64,000 bases of DNA from Gammaproteobacteria bacterium UBA2675 (GCA_002354805.1 DEMH01000013.1:94523-158522), one strand, 5' to 3'; positions 16,929 through 25,573 are shown, numbered from the stretch's first letter. Notes: generated by a model not told the origin, from the sequence alone. A program made the numbers and translations.

Positions 16929-17312
16929 TTAGCTGGTAGGCTGCTCCCGGCTCTGCGTCGGTGTTTCCAGAGTGATCGGCGTACCGTCGAACATGCTGGC
17001 CAGATGCACCGCAGAGTAGCTGGCGTCGATCACAGCAAGCGACTTATTGATGCGACCACCCTTATAGATCTGGCACGCCGCATCGGCACCGTCGGCGTGT
17101 ACCGCTTCGGTCATAAAACCGATAATGGTCTGGCTGCCGTCGGTTGCCGTCTGCACAGCGGCTCGCAACTTGCCGCTTGCTGTAACTCGGCCCACAGCTG
17201 TACCAGCGGCCAAATCCTGACCGCTCAGCAGTGTCGCTGGCTCTGTGATGATGGGACCGCCCAGGATCAGTGCCGCAACACTGCCGAGCGATTGAGTTGA
17301 TGATCCTGCCAT
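16929..17312 (-). CDS. Head decoration protein (gpD-like)
   Basis: A 127-residue protein, close to lambda gpD (110). The Gly/Ala-rich beta-tulip-like body (TEPATLLSGQDLAAGTAVG, IGFMTEAVHADGADA) matches the HDPD family, whose trimers bind the expanded capsid and resist internal DNA pressure. It sits between the protease/scaffold and major capsid genes, the canonical place. Confidence 0.88.
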   Translation of the reverse strand: MAGSSTQSLGSVAALILGGPIITEPATLLSGQDLAAGTAVGRVTASGKLRAAVQTATDGSQTIIGFMTEAVHADGADAACQIYKGGRINKSLAVIDASYSAVHLASMFDGTPITLETPTQSREQPTS

Positions 17313-17383
17313 GATGTTGCCCTCTCGATTGCTTAAGATTGATGATGCCGTTCGGTGCTACAGATTGCGCAATGCTGTCTTGC

Positions 17384-17800
17384 TTATGCGGTCTGCGCTG
17401 GCCGCTTATTGGTTGCCTTGTAGTAGTCACCCATGACCTGGTCGACTTCCGAGACCTCGGCCGAGGAGCCGGCACTGCCTACTGTCACGTTGGCAGCGGT
17501 TTCCATCGCTGCGTCCAGAGGCGACCGGCCTCCAGCCGCCGACTCCGCAGGCGCAGCTTTCAGCGTCTCCAGGGCCTTCTCGACAGTCATGTCGGTGTTA
17601 TAGGCAAGGTGTTCTGCCAAACCTGCGCGCCCCTTTGCTTCCTCGGAACGCAGGATGGCACCGCAGCGCTCGCGCTCCGCTTTGCGGTGATCGTCTGCAG
17701 ATGCTGCAGGCGCTGGAGTGGCAGCTGGCTGATCACCACCAGCTGATGCATTAGCTGCAGGCGCTTGCTCCTGCGTTTGGTTTTCCGTTACTTTCGACAT
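17384..17800 (-). CDS. Nested in-frame scaffold protein (Nu3-like)
   Basis: An internal ATG at 17800, in frame with the protease gene, has GGAGGA exactly 6 nt upstream, a better ribosome site than that of the full gene. It would give 138 residues beginning MSKVTENQTQEQAP, the helical scaffold alone. Lambda makes Nu3 the same way from gene C. Another ATG at 17806 abuts the ribosome site and is less likely. No protein data support it, so this is prediction from sequence plus lambda precedent. Confidence 0.75.
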   Translation of the reverse strand: MSKVTENQTQEQAPAANASAGGDQPAATPAPAASADDHRKAERERCGAILRSEEAKGRAGLAEHLAYNTDMTVEKALETLKAAPAESAAGGRSPLDAAMETAANVTVGSAGSSAEVSEVDQVMGDYYKATNKRPAQTA

Positions 17801-18736
17801 GCTCATTCCTCCGGTTGTGATAGTCGTTCTGCCCTCGCTGGACAGGTAGTCTGCAAATACCTCAATGGCTTCATTGCCATTGACCAACTGATCGGCAAAG
17901 CCGATATCGATAGCCTCCTGCCCGCGATAGCATCGCGCCTCCGTGTCCAGGACGGCCTGCACATCCATGCCGGTCATCTCGCTAACCAGTGCAGCAAATT
18001 CGCCGCGCAGTTTGTCAGAGCGCGCCTGGAAGTCATCCAGCACGTCCTCTGGCAGTGCCTGATATGGATTGCCGTCGACCTTGTGGGCACCGGAGAAAAT
18101 AAGAGTGACATCCACCCCTTCGTTCTCCAGATACTTCTCCCAGCTGGCATGGGCCATCACCACACCAACGCTGCCGGCAATACCTGTCTGAGTAATCAGG
18201 CGCCGATCCGCAGCACTGGCCAGCGCCATGCCTGCAGAGGCGTTCATGTCGTAGCAGAGACCCCAGCATGGCTTTCCGGCCTGCGCAGCCAGCGAGCGGA
18301 TCCGGTTGGCTGCGTCAAAGCAACCGGCAACTTCACCGCCTGGTGTGTCGAAATCGAGCAGCACGCCATTGACCTTGCGATCCTCAAGCGCCACCGCTAG
18401 CCGCGCGATGATGCCGTCGTAGCCAGTCATGCCGCTGTAGGGCTGCAGGTAACCATGCTTGTGCACCAGCGTGCCGCTGATCGGCAGGACAGCCACACCA
18501 TTCACCAGGCGATAAGGCCGGTACTCCTGAGCGGCCGCAGAGTCACGGCTGTCATCAATGCCCATCTTCACGTGCAGCTTGCCGAGCTCCTCGATCTTGC
18601 CGTCAGCGTCGTATAGGTTGCGGATACCGAGCTTGCTCGACAGCGCATTGAAAAACACACGGGCATAACCCGGTTCCAGCAATAGCGGCGTGTTGAGCAC
18701 TCGACTGGCGATGTGCGCGTAACTATGTTTTGCCAT
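17384..18736 (-). CDS. Prohead protease with C-terminal scaffold (gpC-like, S49/ClpP fold)
   Basis: A 450-residue protein. Residues 80-240 are an S49 signal-peptide-peptidase-type domain with catalytic Ser167 in NASAGM and Lys219 in GAHKVDGNPY. The last ~140 residues are Ala/Gln-rich and helical, a scaffold. Lambda gpC (439 aa) has the same design and matures the portal and itself. The serine-lysine dyad is intact. It lies between portal and gpD genes. A separate scaffold product is encoded in frame at the 3' end. Confidence 0.92.
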   Translation of the reverse strand: MAKHSYAHIASRVLNTPLLLEPGYARVFFNALSSKLGIRNLYDADGKIEELGKLHVKMGIDDSRDSAAAQEYRPYRLVNGVAVLPISGTLVHKHGYLQPYSGMTGYDGIIARLAVALEDRKVNGVLLDFDTPGGEVAGCFDAANRIRSLAAQAGKPCWGLCYDMNASAGMALASAADRRLITQTGIAGSVGVVMAHASWEKYLENEGVDVTLIFSGAHKVDGNPYQALPEDVLDDFQARSDKLRGEFAALVSEMTGMDVQAVLDTEARCYRGQEAIDIGFADQLVNGNEAIEVFADYLSSEGRTTITTGGMSMSKVTENQTQEQAPAANASAGGDQPAATPAPAASADDHRKAERERCGAILRSEEAKGRAGLAEHLAYNTDMTVEKALETLKAAPAESAAGGRSPLDAAMETAANVTVGSAGSSAEVSEVDQVMGDYYKATNKRPAQTA

Positions 18737-18745
18737 GTGGGAGTC

Positions 18746-20347
18746 CTATGCTGCAGCAGACTCTGCAGCGTTCGATGCATCTTCCTGGTCTGGTGCCAGG
18801 GCCTGTGTCTTCATCCAGCTGGGCGGTGGCAGGCCTTTCTCTTTCCGCTCGGCAATCTCACGGACTTGCTGCTCGAATATCTCCTGCGAGTCCTCACCCA
18901 TAATCGCCAGCTCTTTTTCGTAGGTGCTCAGGCCTGCGTCGATTCGCAGGACGGCCTCTTTCACTTCCTTGAGTCCGTCGATTGCAATGCGGCCACTACC
19001 GATCCATTCAGCGTTACACCATGCGGCCTTACCCTCATAGAAGTTACGCGTGGCACCTCGCGGTAGCGTGACCCATTTGCGGTCGATCATCTCCTCCAGG
19101 ACTGCTGCATAGATCATGCTGGCATGCCGGGAAGCAATCACCTTGCGCTTGCCCATGAAGTGCCGCCAGTTCTCCATCATGGAGAGCCGGCCAGAGCTGT
19201 AGTTGACTTTGCTGTAGTCGCGGCTGAGCTGCTCGTAACTTGTGCCAAGACCTGCAGCGATGTATCGCAGGATGGCCGCTTCCAGCTCTCCGAATCCATT
19301 GTCAGCGTTGCTGCTGGTCTTGAGGTTCAGGTGCTCGCCAGGCATCAGATGCGGGATCTTGACGCCGTTCATACGAATGTCTGCACCTTTGTGATAATCG
19401 GCAATTAGAGTCATATAGTCCTCTAGCTTCTTATCACCGTCTTCAAGCCCGATAACCTGGAACGCAGTCTCTGGCCCGAGTTCAGACTCGATGGTCGCAG
19501 CGTACATCGCGTTGACGATCGCATTCTGCAGCTTGGTGTTCTGCAGTTTGCTGAGCATGTGGATCTGCTCCATCACACTCAGGAACTTATTGACACCTCG
19601 CGTCTGGCCATCGTCGGTCGGCTCGAAGACATGGATGAACTGCTGCCGGCCCCACCCTGTCTCGCGCGGGATCTCTTTCCAGGTGCTGCCAAAGCCATCA
19701 CCCATGCCGTAGTTATGGTCTGCGGTGTCACGAACCCAGTACGAAATCGCCGCACCGCGCCGATCGATCCGCACGCCATTGCGCAGCTCTGCATTGTTCA
19801 TCAACTGATGCGGATTGCTGACCCGCAGAGGCGACACAACTTTGATGGCAGTTTTCAGCAAGTGATCCGGTCGATCACCAATCCAGTCGACGATGTTCAT
19901 GATCTCACCGCGCCCGGTGTGGCACCCGACGCCCTCACGGATCAACATAGTAAACGTACGCTTGCGCTCAGCATCCATGTAACAGCCGACTGGATCCTCT
20001 GCATACTCAACCCAGGCCGCCTCAACGTCTTTCGCGAAAGCGCGCGCGTCAGCCTCGCTGATACCAAGGCGCTGCCATTTAGGCTTAGCTGACAGCCGGA
20101 ACATGTGCCCGACAATATTGTCGATGTGCAGCTGAACACCACCATGGGCAATGCCGTGATTGCGCATCAGGTCGTCAGCACGCGCATTGCCCAGGTCAAG
20201 GCCGGGCAGCAGAGCTGCATCCGCAGTGCGTGGTGACGGACTCCAGGTACGCATCTGACCACCGAATCCAGCGCCGGTGCCACTATAGGTCGACGCGAAA
20301 GGCTGGCCGGTCTGCGGGTTCACGATTTTGATATCGGGCAATGACAT
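18746..20347 (-). CDS. Portal protein (lambda gpB family)
   Basis: A 533-residue protein, same length as lambda gpB (533). It begins with the family's N-terminal Gly-rich arm (STYSGTGAGFGGQMRTW) and contains the NHGIAHGGVQLHIDNIVG helix near residues 62-80 and the IAAGLGTSYEQLSRDYS segment near 385. Twelve copies would form the DNA channel at one vertex. The start overlaps the gpW stop (TGATG). No deletions are visible. Confidence 0.95.
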   Translation of the reverse strand: MSLPDIKIVNPQTGQPFASTYSGTGAGFGGQMRTWSPSPRTADAALLPGLDLGNARADDLMRNHGIAHGGVQLHIDNIVGHMFRLSAKPKWQRLGISEADARAFAKDVEAAWVEYAEDPVGCYMDAERKRTFTMLIREGVGCHTGRGEIMNIVDWIGDRPDHLLKTAIKVVSPLRVSNPHQLMNNAELRNGVRIDRRGAAISYWVRDTADHNYGMGDGFGSTWKEIPRETGWGRQQFIHVFEPTDDGQTRGVNKFLSVMEQIHMLSKLQNTKLQNAIVNAMYAATIESELGPETAFQVIGLEDGDKKLEDYMTLIADYHKGADIRMNGVKIPHLMPGEHLNLKTSSNADNGFGELEAAILRYIAAGLGTSYEQLSRDYSKVNYSSGRLSMMENWRHFMGKRKVIASRHASMIYAAVLEEMIDRKWVTLPRGATRNFYEGKAAWCNAEWIGSGRIAIDGLKEVKEAVLRIDAGLSTYEKELAIMGEDSQEIFEQQVREIAERKEKGLPPPSWMKTQALAPDQEDASNAAESAAA

Positions 20348-20553
20348 CAGAACACCCCCGCTGGTCCACGCCGGCGCGCAGTTGCGACGCCGAGCTGTTG
20401 CTCCAGATCCGCAATGTAAAGTCGCAACGAAGGGATATTCGCCTGCGTATACTGCGTCTGGACACCATCAACGGTGACGCTGGCCACCGCACGGCCGGTC
20501 AGCAACTTGTGCAGGGCTGCGCGTGCCTCATCCAGCTGCGCTTGTGTTGCCAT
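20347..20553 (-). CDS. Head-tail joining protein gpW
   Basis: A 68-residue protein that aligns end to end with lambda gpW (68 aa): ARAALHKLLTGRAVASVTVDG, then SLRLYIADLEQQLG, and the RRRGPAGVF terminus. gpW plugs the portal after packaging and forms the site for gpFII and the tail. It lies between terminase and portal genes as in lambda. Confidence 0.95.
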   Translation of the reverse strand: MATQAQLDEARAALHKLLTGRAVASVTVDGVQTQYTQANIPSLRLYIADLEQQLGVATARRRGPAGVF

Positions 20554-20561
20554 ATTTGACC

Positions 20562-22706
20562 TCAGTTGTTGAGTCGCCGCGCCAGGTCAGCCATTGACGA
20601 CCGTGGTTTGGCTTCGGGTTTAGTGTGTTCTGCAGGACGACTGGAAGCGTCGATCCTGCTTGTACCTGTTGGTGCATCGGGTGCCGCTGGTATCGGCACG
20701 CTGAAAAGATCAGACTGCAGAATCTTCTGTTCCAGGTTGTCCCATTCACGCGGCTGCATCAGGTGCACCCGCTTAGCTCTGGCTGCATGCAGCGCATAAA
20801 CCTCGCAGTCCCACGCCTCAATCGCGCGGCCGCTTTTAGGCTGCCAGACTTTTTTATTCTTGAGAGTTCGGTGTGGCGCTTTTACTTCGCCAGTGAGCTG
20901 CTCGAAATAATCCGTGCGCACATCCGAGCACATGTGCCAGCGGCCAGGACCATCTCCGGTTAATTTCATCTTGCCGGCCAGCCAATCTTTTGCTTTTTGC
21001 GTGCCCACCATAAATGGCTTCAGGCCGTACTTGTCCGCCTTGCTGGGGTGTTTCGCATTCTGGTGATCAACACCTCGCACCCGTGGCGGACTGAATATCT
21101 CCGGATCCTGCCTCGAGCTAGAACCCTTGATCGCCATTACCAACACCTGTGGGTATTTGCGCGACATCTTGCGCACCCACTGGTAGACCGCATCGTTTGT
21201 TTCGCCATCACTCGAGTCGATGCTGACAGCCGCTGCGTAGATAGCGTTGCCCGATGCATGTTTGACCGGACCAAATACAAGCGTTTCCAAGTCAGTCCAG
21301 ACTCTATCAGTGGTGTCTGTAATAGCGCCTGCGGCGTACAGTTCCTGCCAGTCGATCTGCCAGGACTCCTCGCCCCGCCCCCACGCTCTGCGTCCTACCG
21401 CGACACGCGCTGGGTTACGCTGCACGTCAATGCCAACAGTCAGCAGGAGACCACCTGCAGGGCAAAGGCCGCACTGATAGCCCTCAGCCTCAGCCCGCTC
21501 GCGCAGTTGATCCTCGGTCACGTGGTCATCCTGGTACGCGTAAGCGCGAGCCAGTTTGCTGTTCACGAACACGATGCGCTCGGACTCGTCACCGCGACCG
21601 GCCTCATATTCAGCCGCCAGGTAATCCTTGACGATGTCTGCCAGCCCGACACCGGGCATGCAGGTGTAGATCTCCGACAGTTCCTTGAATCCAGCGATGC
21701 CATGGAACGGTGCCGTGGCCACCCAGCCGCACAATGGATCACCGGCAGCGATCGCGCTCATTACTGTATTGCGGATGTTTTCCTTCCGCTGGTAATCGTC
21801 CCACAGCTCACCGCAGTCCGGGCAGACATACGCAGCGGTGTCAGGCAGCGCCATGTTGTACACTTCGTGAGGCTGGTACGTCGGATCCTCGGAGTTCATC
21901 CAGGTGACGTTCTCCCAGGCCAGCACGTGCGAACCGCCGCAACCGTGACAAACGATCGGCAGCACTCGCTGGTCAGACAGCCGGATATGGTCCTCGACTT
22001 TGGAGAGGCCCTGGACGGACGGTGTGCCGCCCATTACCCGCTTGGAGTTCTTCTGCCGTTTCGTGCGTTCCCACAGCAGCTTGATCGAGTTGCCCTGCTC
22101 TTTCAGGTTGTCAGTCGCGTCGTCTGGCTCTTCGACCACGACGATTCGCGCCGGCGTCGACTTAACGCTGCTGATCGACTTGGATCCGACCAGCTTCAGG
22201 AAGCCATTGGCAAAACTCTTGAACAGCGACCGATTACCGGCGCTGCGGGACTTTGTGATGTCGATGATCTCAGCCAGCTGCGGCGTCGATCGGATGCACG
22301 GCTCCAGCTTCTCATCGTTGAACTCTTTGGCGGCCCCCTCTTTCGGGAACATCACCACGATTGGTGAGGGGCGCCACTTAATGTTCTTGAACAGCCAGGC
22401 GATCAGCGCATAGGTCCAACCGATCTGCGCAGCCTTTTGCATGACGACTTCAGATACCGTCGCGTCATCCAGTGCCGCGAACACACCATAGAAATACGGC
22501 GTGTAATACAGGTCATAGCGGCCGTCAGTTTCAGAGCCGCGCGCTTCTGCAGGCAGACGGAAGTGCTCTTGTGTCCACTCTTCGGTGGACGGAACTGGAA
22601 GCGGTACCAGCTCACTCTGGATCGCCGCAGATAGACTCCGCAAGTTTCCCCGCATGATCTGCAATGCGTCCCAGGGCAGATCGTAGGGGTTCTTGAATGT
22701 CGTCAT
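20562..22706 (-). CDS. Terminase large subunit (gpA family)
   Basis: A 714-residue packaging motor and cos nuclease of the lambda gpA family (641 aa). The N-terminal ATPase has VMQKAAQIGWT as the Walker A-like loop (about residues 85-96) and RIVVVEEPDDA as Walker B (about 190-200). Two CxxC pairs (CHGCGG and CPDCGE) make a zinc site, and LLLTVGIDVQ begins the RNase H-like nuclease with its catalytic Asp near 430. The C-terminal 60 residues are Pro/Ser-rich. It overlaps the small subunit gene by 95 bp, a longer overlap than usual, so a downstream start is possible. Confidence 0.95.
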   Translation of the reverse strand: MTTFKNPYDLPWDALQIMRGNLRSLSAAIQSELVPLPVPSTEEWTQEHFRLPAEARGSETDGRYDLYYTPYFYGVFAALDDATVSEVVMQKAAQIGWTYALIAWLFKNIKWRPSPIVVMFPKEGAAKEFNDEKLEPCIRSTPQLAEIIDITKSRSAGNRSLFKSFANGFLKLVGSKSISSVKSTPARIVVVEEPDDATDNLKEQGNSIKLLWERTKRQKNSKRVMGGTPSVQGLSKVEDHIRLSDQRVLPIVCHGCGGSHVLAWENVTWMNSEDPTYQPHEVYNMALPDTAAYVCPDCGELWDDYQRKENIRNTVMSAIAAGDPLCGWVATAPFHGIAGFKELSEIYTCMPGVGLADIVKDYLAAEYEAGRGDESERIVFVNSKLARAYAYQDDHVTEDQLRERAEAEGYQCGLCPAGGLLLTVGIDVQRNPARVAVGRRAWGRGEESWQIDWQELYAAGAITDTTDRVWTDLETLVFGPVKHASGNAIYAAAVSIDSSDGETNDAVYQWVRKMSRKYPQVLVMAIKGSSSRQDPEIFSPPRVRGVDHQNAKHPSKADKYGLKPFMVGTQKAKDWLAGKMKLTGDGPGRWHMCSDVRTDYFEQLTGEVKAPHRTLKNKKVWQPKSGRAIEAWDCEVYALHAARAKRVHLMQPREWDNLEQKILQSDLFSVPIPAAPDAPTGTSRIDASSRPAEHTKPEAKPRSSMADLARRLNN

Positions 22707-23109
22707 CTGTCAGCTCGAGGCCGTGTTTGGCTTCCAGCGCCTCCTGGATTAGTTCACCTGTCGTCATGATTTGCTGTCGGGTTATCCGAGGCAGCTCCAA
22801 AATAAGTACCTCGACATCTGCACGCTGCAGCAGCTGCTTCGCGTCCTTCAGCCGCCGTTGCTTTTTCTCCGCTGTGCTTTCCTGTGCTTCCGCGATGCGG
22901 GCCTCGGTCAGCCGGTTCTGTGCTTCGCCGGCGCGGCCAGCGGCCTCGTTGCGCAGCCGATCGCAGTAGAGTGCGAGCCACTCGGCATAGGTGCCGTCGC
23001 GCGGGAGAATTCCGTCTTTAACTTTTAACGCTATGACCTGCTGGCTGACGCCAACCAGTTGCGCGAACAGGGTCTGGCTTGCCTTGCCCTGCAGGTCCAG
23101 GTGCTGCAC
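22612..23109 (-). CDS. Terminase small subunit (Nu1-like)
   Basis: A 165-residue protein. The N-terminus carries a winged-helix-like DNA-binding region (SQTLFAQLVGVSQQVIALKVKDGIL, residues 10-35), followed by a long charged helix (AEAQESTAEKKQRRLKDAKQL) and a C-terminal part for large-subunit contact. Lambda Nu1 (181 aa) binds cos. The start overlaps nothing but lies 1 bp from the lipoprotein stop, so translation is coupled to the lysis cassette. Confidence 0.85.
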   Translation of the reverse strand: MQHLDLQGKASQTLFAQLVGVSQQVIALKVKDGILPRDGTYAEWLALYCDRLRNEAAGRAGEAQNRLTEARIAEAQESTAEKKQRRLKDAKQLLQRADVEVLILELPRITRQQIMTTGELIQEALEAKHGLELTDDDIQEPLRSALGRIADHAGKLAESICGDPE

Positions 23110-23110
23110 G

Positions 23111-23380
23111 TCAGGGGCACCCCATCGCCTCGGCCACCTGGGCGATCATTTCAGGCGATATCACCGCATCCGGGTCGCCAGTGTTGATCTCAAGAATCGC
23201 CGCGCGCGTTTCACCGTTCACCATTGGATTGATCGAGGCCGCGACTACCGTGATGCAGGCAGCGCCCTTCTCTTCAGGGCCGAGTTCAGCGGCCGCCTGG
23301 ATGCCAGCGCACCCTGTGGCTGTCACTGCGACCGCCAGGGCCAGTGCAATCAGTCGAACCATCAACATGAACGGTCTCAT
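23111..23380 (-). CDS. Small lipoprotein at end of lysis cassette
   Basis: An 89-residue protein with a type II signal peptide (MLMVRLIALALAVAVTATGC; lipidated Cys24). The mature part of about 65 residues is Ala-rich with two further Cys. Its position after a membrane-anchored coiled-coil protein makes it a candidate outer-membrane spanin, but it lacks the Pro-rich core typical of Rz1, so this is weak. It abuts the small terminase gene by 1 bp. Confidence 0.65.
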   Translation of the reverse strand: MRPFMLMVRLIALALAVAVTATGCAGIQAAAELGPEEKGAACITVVAASINPMVNGETRAAILEINTGDPDAVISPEMIAQVAEAMGCP

Positions 23381-23521
23381 TATTTTCTCCAGTCAGAAAA
23401 CCAAAAAGAATCAAGGGGATGAATACAATTACAACCCCCTATAGCGTCACAAAACTAGGCAAAGTTTGCGCCCATGGCGCCCGTATACTAGACCCCCTCC
23501 AGGAAGGACCCGCGCCGAAAA
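23381..23521. other. Non-coding gap, candidate packaging/regulatory region
   Basis: 141 bp between the lipoprotein start and lipase stop hold no gene. They contain two similar ACCCCCT runs (near 23434 and 23491), the doublet GCGCCC-ATG-GCGCCC near 23468 and flanking CTAG tetramers. Lambda's cos lies just upstream of Nu1, so this is a plausible region for cos, but no cosN could be identified by eye. Confidence 0.3.
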
Positions 23522-24295
23522 TCAGGCGACCCCAGCGCCTGGGGAGACTCTACTTTGCTGGTCAGCTGCCAGTGCATCAAACGTCCGATGGGCATACTCA
23601 CTCATGCGATGATCCAGCACTCTGCCGATCGTGGTGAACAGAATGTCCCGCGTCTGTTGCCAGGCAGTTGGATCCCACATGTAGTCACCCAGCTTGGCGC
23701 TGTTCGGGTAGTAAAGATTCCGGCCTGCATCACCGTAGCCAATCTTCGGCCACCGGCACACAGCGTCCGATCCGTTCTGTACCCGGATGTAGTCACACCA
23801 GATCGTGCGCTTCAGGTCAGCTGCTGCTGCGACCCGACTCTGCCCGAACGTAATCAACCGCAGCTGCTGCTCACCGTTTCGCTGGTACCGGCGACACAGT
23901 GCAACCGCCACCAGGGTGGCAATGTTGCCCCCTGCAGAGTGACCCTGCAGCGTGATTGCAAAGCCAGGGAACGCGTCGAGTACTTCAATCAATCGAGGCA
24001 TGATCGCTGACACACAACGGACCACACCACCGTGTGCGCGTATGCCAGACCATTCGCGCTTCTTAACCAGCACATTGTGAAACCAGTCGAGACGGCCATC
24101 AGAGGTCAGCAGTGACTGCGAGCCACGGAACACGATGTGCAGTGTCCGGGTCTGCCTGGACACGAACGCGAACCCGTCAGCACCTGTTGCGGTGTCACGT
24201 ATCTCAATAACCCCTCGAATATCCTGATGCGGTGGTATCGGGTCATGGCTGTACACCTCGACACAGAGTTCGGCGGCGTACAGTATGTCTTGCAT
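23522..24295 (-). CDS. Lipase/esterase class 3 in the lysis cassette
   Basis: A 257-residue alpha/beta hydrolase. The nucleophile elbow GHSAGG gives Ser120, Asp177 is in NGSDAVCRWP and His229 in VLDHRMSEY, a complete class 3 lipase triad in the right order; HIVFRGSQ (53-60) forms the oxyanion-side strand. It would hydrolyse acyl esters. No signal peptide is visible, so export, if any, would need membrane lysis or a holin. It lies between the coiled-coil membrane protein (5-bp gap) and the lipoprotein gene, within the late operon before terminase. Mycobacteriophage LysB is a lysis esterase, but that is not shown for this family. Confidence 0.85.
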   Translation of the reverse strand: MQDILYAAELCVEVYSHDPIPPHQDIRGVIEIRDTATGADGFAFVSRQTRTLHIVFRGSQSLLTSDGRLDWFHNVLVKKREWSGIRAHGGVVRCVSAIMPRLIEVLDAFPGFAITLQGHSAGGNIATLVAVALCRRYQRNGEQQLRLITFGQSRVAAAADLKRTIWCDYIRVQNGSDAVCRWPKIGYGDAGRNLYYPNSAKLGDYMWDPTAWQQTRDILFTTIGRVLDHRMSEYAHRTFDALAADQQSRVSPGAGVA

Positions 24296-24300
24296 GTTCG

Positions 24301-24624
24301 TTACCCGATGGTCTGCTCTTGGCGGCGGTTATGCACCCCCAGTACTCCGTTGATGTGACTGATCTGCCTGCCGTGTTCATCCAGCCGGTCTGCGTGGCGG
24401 TCAAGGCGCTTTCGATCGGCATTGATGCGATCGTGAATTACCTGCAGTGCTGACTGATTGCTCTCGCAGAATTTCTCAAAGCTCTTGGCCGAGTTGGTCA
24501 TGGACTCCTGAATAGATCGCACCATCAGCGACTGACGCCAAAGGAATGCAAAGAACAGAATGATCTGGCCAGCCAGGAAGATGGCTACCGCTGTTAGCGG
24601 ACCCACCCAGTAATCCGGAATCAT
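24301..24624 (-). CDS. Membrane-anchored coiled-coil lysis protein (spanin- or holin-like)
   Basis: A 107-residue protein with one transmembrane helix (about residues 8-31, ending FLWRQ) followed by a charged, heptad-like helix (INADRKRLDRHADRLDEHGRQ). This N-terminal anchor plus coiled coil resembles i-spanins such as Rz; XhlA-like haemolysin or holin proteins have the reverse order. The start overlaps the stop of the DUF5675 gene (ATGA). Role in lysis is inferred from place and topology. Confidence 0.7.
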   Translation of the reverse strand: MIPDYWVGPLTAVAIFLAGQIILFFAFLWRQSLMVRSIQESMTNSAKSFEKFCESNQSALQVIHDRINADRKRLDRHADRLDEHGRQISHINGVLGVHNRRQEQTIG

Positions 24625-25103
24625 GCAATATCCTTGACAGTGATGAACACCTGATCCCCCTGCTGCAGGGAATCTATGATCTCTTTATAGAGTCGCTCAT
24701 AAGCTGGAACGCTCTCACTCAGGAACCCGGTGCGGGTTACATTCTCACGCACACCATTGCCGACAAGGATGCACCCCTCAGAGTGCGTGTGGTCATTGCC
24801 GGGATGGATATAGATCCATTCAAAGTTCGGTACGTCCTGCAGCCACAACATGCCCTGGTGGAAGTTAAACCGATCCAGGTAACGGCCATGCATGCCACCC
24901 ACTGTCCGCAGCTTGATCTGGTATGTGCCTGCCGGGATCCGGGTCTGGCCCATCACCTTAACCTCACGGCGTTCATCCTCCAGTGTGAAGCAACGGAACT
25001 GGAGCTGGCCGTCACCAGCCGAGGTATTAGCGTAGTGCAGCACACCGAGCGTGCAATGCTGGGCGCTGGAGAATCGATGCAGCACATAGTCTGTTCTGTT
25101 CAC
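24621..25103 (-). CDS. DUF5675-family protein, first gene of lysis cassette
   Basis: A 160-residue protein from GTG 25103, with AGAGGG about 8 nt upstream; an ATG at 25136 abuts the T run of the preceding terminator and is less likely. It has the DUF5675 pattern: TLEDERRE, a TRIPAGTYQIKL strand, then IYIHPGNDHTHSEGCILVG near the C-terminal third. The His...SEGCI arrangement is reminiscent of cysteine-active L,D-transpeptidases, but the family activity is not established. As first lysis-cassette gene with no other murein hydrolase present, it is the best endolysin candidate. No signal peptide is seen. Confidence 0.8.
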   Translation of the reverse strand: MNRTDYVLHRFSSAQHCTLGVLHYANTSAGDGQLQFRCFTLEDERREVKVMGQTRIPAGTYQIKLRTVGGMHGRYLDRFNFHQGMLWLQDVPNFEWIYIHPGNDHTHSEGCILVGNGVRENVTRTGFLSESVPAYERLYKEIIDSLQQGDQVFITVKDIA

Positions 25104-25136
25104 CAGATGGCCCTCTGATTCGTTTGCCCCGCCCAT

Positions 25137-25160
25137 AAAAAAGGCCCTGCAAGCAGGGCC
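25137..25160 (-). terminator. Terminator at head of late operon (tR'-like)
   Basis: GGCCCTGC and GCAGGGCC pair and are followed, in the minus direction, by T6 just before the lysis genes. With a Q-like gene and a predicted promoter upstream, this is the arrangement of lambda pR'-tR', where Q lets polymerase pass. Confidence 0.85.
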
Positions 25161-25282
25161 AATCGCATTGTTAAGGGGGACTTAGTTACATAAAAAGAAA
25201 AGGTCCGACCCGCGTGGTTGCGCTGGTCAGACCTCTTCGACATTAGAAAATTTGACCTAAAATCCTCGCGCGGTCAACAAGC

Positions 25283-25311
25283 ATTAAATTTCTAATAAGC
25301 ACTGCTTACAA
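25283..25311 (-). promoter_or_regulatory. Predicted late promoter (pR'-like)
   Basis: On the minus strand TTGTAA, a 17-nt spacer and TTTAAT give a plausible sigma-70 promoter, about 120 bp upstream of the tR'-like terminator. The 16-bp palindrome at 25315-25330 lies directly upstream of the -35 box. Prediction only; other weak boxes exist nearby. Confidence 0.5.
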
Positions 25312-25313
25312 AG

Positions 25314-25573
25314 TGTCCCATCGATGGGACTTTTTGAAAAGGTTGGGACAACTACAGACCGCGCATTTATTGGCTTGTCCCAACCGTCCTAACCGTCCCA
25401 TCTAAAAATAAACTTCTGTAAAAGTCGAAAACTGCTAACGCTGCATGTTCATGTTGTATATTTTCATATTCTCCGGGGTCCACAGTTCGGATGGGACAGG
25501 TCGGGACAGTTGGGACAGGCCGCACCATTGCTGGCTCTCAGCGGTTTCGAGGATGGGACGCTCTGTCCCATCT
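25314..25573. repeat. Cluster of GGGAC boxes (palindromes and tandem copies)
   Basis: At least nine GGGAC or GTCCC boxes occur in 260 bp: a perfect palindrome GTCCCATCGATGGGAC (25315-25330), TTGGGACA (25343-25350), TGTCCCAA (25376-25383), CCGTCCCATC near 25394, three near-tandem copies 9-10 bp apart (GGGACA at 25493, 25503, 25512), and an inverted pair GATGGGAC-N5-GTCCCATC (25552-25572). The rest of the 578-bp gap (25104-25681) has no gene. The layout suggests a multi-site protein-binding region, an operator for late genes or replication iterons. Confidence 0.75.

Noticed and set aside
20997..22367. 456-codon open frame on the plus strand opposite the large terminase
   Set aside because: Antisense to a clearly conserved gene, no ribosome site, Arg/His-rich shadow composition.
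23381..23521. A defined cos site
   Set aside because: The region is in the expected place, but no cosN-like nicking sequence could be identified without comparison to relatives.
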